From the NCBI RefSeq assembly GCF_025751515.1, contig NZ_JAOWLE010000003.1:233895-297894 (forward strand): a DNA stretch of 64,000 nt. The letters run 5' to 3'. The DNA is from Actibacterium sp. XHP0104. Its GTDB lineage: Bacteria > Pseudomonadota > Alphaproteobacteria > Rhodobacterales > Rhodobacteraceae. Below are positions 62,120-64,000 of the stretch, in pieces. Position 1 is the first letter of the stretch; the number at the start of each line of letters is the position of its first letter. Below the pieces are notes generated by a model that did no database searches, was not told the DNA's origin, and worked only from the letters and a program-made list of their open reading frames with translations. The translations under genes and the position numbers were made by a program.

Positions 62120-62127
62120 ATTCGTAA
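62120..62127 (+). repeat. Right attachment core (attR)
   Basis: ATTCGTAA, identical to the left core at 51033, at the junction of the island with the 3' half of tRNA-Thr. Confidence 0.85.
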
Positions 62128-62165
62128 TGATGGGGTCGGGGGTTCGAGTCCCTTCAGCGGCACCA
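62121..62165 (+). pseudogene. 3' half of the split tRNA-Thr(CGT)
   Basis: Forty-five bases equal to the anticodon loop through the encoded CCA: TTCGTAA loop, TGATG stem strand, T arm with GGTTCGAGTCC, and acceptor strand CAGCGGC, which pairs with GCCGCTG of the 5' half at 51003 and not with the complete tRNA's GCCGGTG. It has no promoter or 5' half of its own here. Confidence 0.92.
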
Positions 62166-62451
62166 GTTCTTCCAATATAATCAGATGTTTGTCCGATCCT
62201 GGCCCGTCTAGGAAATCCTTACGTTCATCTGAACGCTGCGCCCGCAGCTCGCGTTTGGGACATTGGTGCTTAGCGCATGCTGAGAACCTATAGGACGTCA
62301 GTCATGCAAAACGTAGCTTCCGCGCATTCAAAGTCAGCGCTACCGTTTTTCAAGTTGCAAGTGTGACTAGAGCACCGCATTAGCTGTCGAAAAACTTGAT
62401 ACCACTTCGCCGTGCAGCAGCGTGAATTTTTCACGCCCATCGTTGCAGACC

Positions 62452-63900
62452 TTACCTCGCACTTTGCCTTCTCCAAGCCAACACAGCGCCATCAATATCC
62501 GACTCGGGTATTTCGCCCGCCCACCGGTCCCAAAATTCTATAGTGGCGCTGTTCGGTTTGTAGCGCGGCTCTCCTACTCGAACTCTGGTTGGCAATAAAC
62601 TAGCGTCACCAACGACCAGTGCTTCACCAACATCAAGAACGGGCAAGAGATCACCAAAGCCGCCCAGGCTATCTGGTAACAGTCTTCGGATAACGCTCTG
62701 ATCATCGCCATTCGTCAAACGCATCGCGACCACGTTGTTACACTGGCTCAGGACCGTCCTGTTCACTTCCGAAGGACGCTGACTAATGACAACAAGGCCG
62801 ACGCCATACTTTCGACCCTCCTTCGCGATGCGCTCGAAAATGCCAACAGAGATATCATCCACCCCCTCATGGCCGGCTCTCTCTGGAATATACAAGTGCG
62901 CCTCATCACAGAACAAAGCTATCGGATGACGGCGTTCGACGGGTGTCCATTGAGTGATATTGAAAACCAACCTTGCAAGCAGGCTGACCATCAAGGGCAG
63001 GATGTCGGATGGAACCTCTGAGAAATCAATAATCTTGATGCCACCTTGACCGACTTGTTGCGCCCCGCCGCTGGCGGTTAGTGCGTGCGCTAGTCTAGAG
63101 AGCCACTCCATTTCCATACATTCATCGTGTGGCTGGAATAGAAATCCTAGCCTACGATCGAGATGCTTCGCCTCGAAGCGAGCAATAAGCCGACTCAGTT
63201 TTCCATTGAAGTCTCCAGCTTTGTCGGAACCCGCTCGCGCACCTGGAACCCTCTCAGTATCAAGATACTTCAAACGCCCAAGTATTTCGCCAAGTGGGAA
63301 CGGAACGGGACTGTCTACAGTGAAATTGGCAAGAACTTCCCCGTGATTGCCGTCGGTGAGATACTTGCGTTTAGCCTCTGTTATCGTGTTGGCCATGACC
63401 ATTGCTTGGTTTGGCGCGTTTTGATCAGACCGGTCCACAAAAAGAGAAACCATAGCTTCGTATCCTAGCAACCAATACGGCAGATAGAGGATCCCATCAT
63501 CAAGACCGTGATCCTGCCCAAGATCACCAGGACCGGCTACTCGCAGGTGGCGAAACTCTCCACCATTCAGCGTTTTGTACTCACCGTGGATATCAAATAA
63601 AATGGCGTTGGCATGAGCCAAGGCTGCGACTTGGTCTAGCACCCTCGCCGTGGTGAAAGATTTGCCTGATCCTGTGCTTCCCACAATCACGGCGTGTCTC
63701 TGGAACAATCTATTTCCATTGAGAAACGCGGTGGCATTATCATCCAGGGTATACTTTCCTAGCTCTAGTTGTGGCCCATCGCCAGTAACATTTGAAATTA
63801 CTTGCATGAAGTTAGTTAGACGCTCACCCTCAAGCGCAAAGCAGTTCGCGTCGATTTCAGGAACTGTTTCGAGTGAGCCTCCCCATCTGAACTGGTCCAC
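62452..63900 (-). CDS. HerA-like ATPase, 5'-truncated by an IS element
   Basis: A frame of 482 residues: Walker A VGSTGSGKSF at about 73-82, IALFCDEAHLYIPE as Walker B, and VVISQRPSEVNRTVLSQCN as the glutamine/arginine motif. Typical HerA proteins have an N-terminal beta-barrel domain of roughly 80 more residues before this region, which is absent. The apparent GTG start at 63898 lies at the edge of an IS3-family element, so the first residues are probably read from IS sequence. In defence loci such ATPases pair with SIR2, NurA-like or DUF4297-type partners, encoded upstream; here that place is taken by the IS. It lies outside the tRNA-Thr island. Confidence 0.78.
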   Translation of the reverse strand: MDQFRWGGSLETVPEIDANCFALEGERLTNFMQVISNVTGDGPQLELGKYTLDDNATAFLNGNRLFQRHAVIVGSTGSGKSFTTARVLDQVAALAHANAILFDIHGEYKTLNGGEFRHLRVAGPGDLGQDHGLDDGILYLPYWLLGYEAMVSLFVDRSDQNAPNQAMVMANTITEAKRKYLTDGNHGEVLANFTVDSPVPFPLGEILGRLKYLDTERVPGARAGSDKAGDFNGKLSRLIARFEAKHLDRRLGFLFQPHDECMEMEWLSRLAHALTASGGAQQVGQGGIKIIDFSEVPSDILPLMVSLLARLVFNITQWTPVERRHPIALFCDEAHLYIPERAGHEGVDDISVGIFERIAKEGRKYGVGLVVISQRPSEVNRTVLSQCNNVVAMRLTNGDDQSVIRRLLPDSLGGFGDLLPVLDVGEALVVGDASLLPTRVRVGEPRYKPNSATIEFWDRWAGEIPESDIDGAVLAWRRQSAR

Positions 63901-63929
63901 CGTTATGTTTAGGAAACGGAGGACTGAGA

Positions 63930-64000
63930 ATGGCGAACAAGCGACCGAAGCCCGAAGAGATTGTCTCGAAGTTGCGGCAGGTTGAAGTTTTGATGGGGCA
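63930..64000 (+). CDS. IS3-family transposase OrfA, 5' end
   Basis: ATG at 63930 preceded by GGAGG, encoding MANKRPKPEEIVSKLRQVEV and continuing past the window. This is the typical N-terminal helix-turn-helix of IS3-family OrfA proteins (KPEEIVxKLRQ). The IS left terminus should lie between about 63860 and 63905; the exact end cannot be fixed without its right end. Confidence 0.85.
   Translation, partial: MANKRPKPEEIVSKLRQVEVLMG

Larger units (their letters stand above)
51033..62127. mobile_element. tRNA-Thr genomic island, about 11.1 kb
   Basis: Bounded by the 8-bp direct repeat ATTCGTAA and by the two halves of one tRNA-Thr gene. It holds a tyrosine recombinase, an AlpA-like regulator, two unknown genes, arm-type TAGTAGGG repeats near both ends, a complete replacement tRNA-Thr(CGT), and a five-gene cargo operon at 55807-61838. 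Its GC content and codon use are visibly lower than the flanking chromosome. No transfer, replication or structural phage genes are seen, so it is a non-autonomous integrative element or island. Confidence 0.9.

Overview
The window looks like chromosome of a marine-type alphaproteobacterium of the Rhodobacterales (Roseobacter group). The evidence is high GC with matching codon use, several proteins ending in a VPLPA-CTERM sorting signal together with its dedicated exosortase (XrtD fused to EpsI), a long PutA divergent from an Lrp-type PutR, and an AcuR-like TetR regulator. This placement is inferred from gene content; no rRNA is present.

Bases 1 to about 40430 are a large cell-surface and exopolysaccharide (EPS) locus. 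It holds the end of a PrsT-like TPR protein, ten glycosyltransferases (six GT2, two GT4, one WecB/TagA type, one GT61), a short Wza-like export protein, an outer-membrane beta-barrel protein, a rhomboid protease, a type I secretion system (TolC-like, HlyD-like and ABC subunits), three VPLPA-CTERM substrates, XrtD-EpsI, an O-antigen ligase/polymerase-like membrane protein, two Gfo/Idh/MocA oxidoreductases, five sulfotransferase-fold proteins, and an adenylation/carrier/acyltransferase fusion. Together these suggest a sulfated, possibly acylated polysaccharide plus proteins sorted by the exosortase and a giant PA14/G8/beta-helix protein probably sent out by the type I system. I see no initiating phosphoglycosyltransferase, Wzx flippase or Wzc kinase; these may lie to the left of the window. 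An identical 15-bp sequence with the GG-N10-GC layout of sigma-54 promoters lies upstream of both the Wza-like gene and the exosortase gene.

Bases 40425 to 50800 are ordinary chromosome: putA/putR, an RND efflux operon with its TetR regulator, and an AhpD-like peroxidase-related gene next to an AcuR-like regulator. Both TetR genes have clear palindromic operators just upstream.

Bases 51003 to 62165 hold a genomic island of about 11.1 kb inserted in the anticodon loop of a tRNA-Thr(CGT) gene. The 5' half of the target tRNA is at 51003-51040 and the 3' half at 62121-62165; their acceptor arms pair perfectly with each other. The island was not inserted so as to rebuild the target; instead it carries a complete, different tRNA-Thr(CGT) at 51139-51214, just behind the split 5' half and in the same orientation. 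The island has lower GC, a tyrosine recombinase, an AlpA-like regulator, two unknown proteins, arm-type repeats near both ends, and a tightly overlapping five-gene operon: GNAT-ABC ATPase fusion, HerA-like ATPase, an unknown protein, a PLD-like nuclease and an ORC-like AAA ATPase. I know no named system with this gene order; it is the best candidate here for an undescribed, probably anti-mobile-element, system.

Bases 62166 to 64000 hold a second HerA-like ATPase gene whose 5' end is cut off at the edge of an IS3-family element that runs out of the window.
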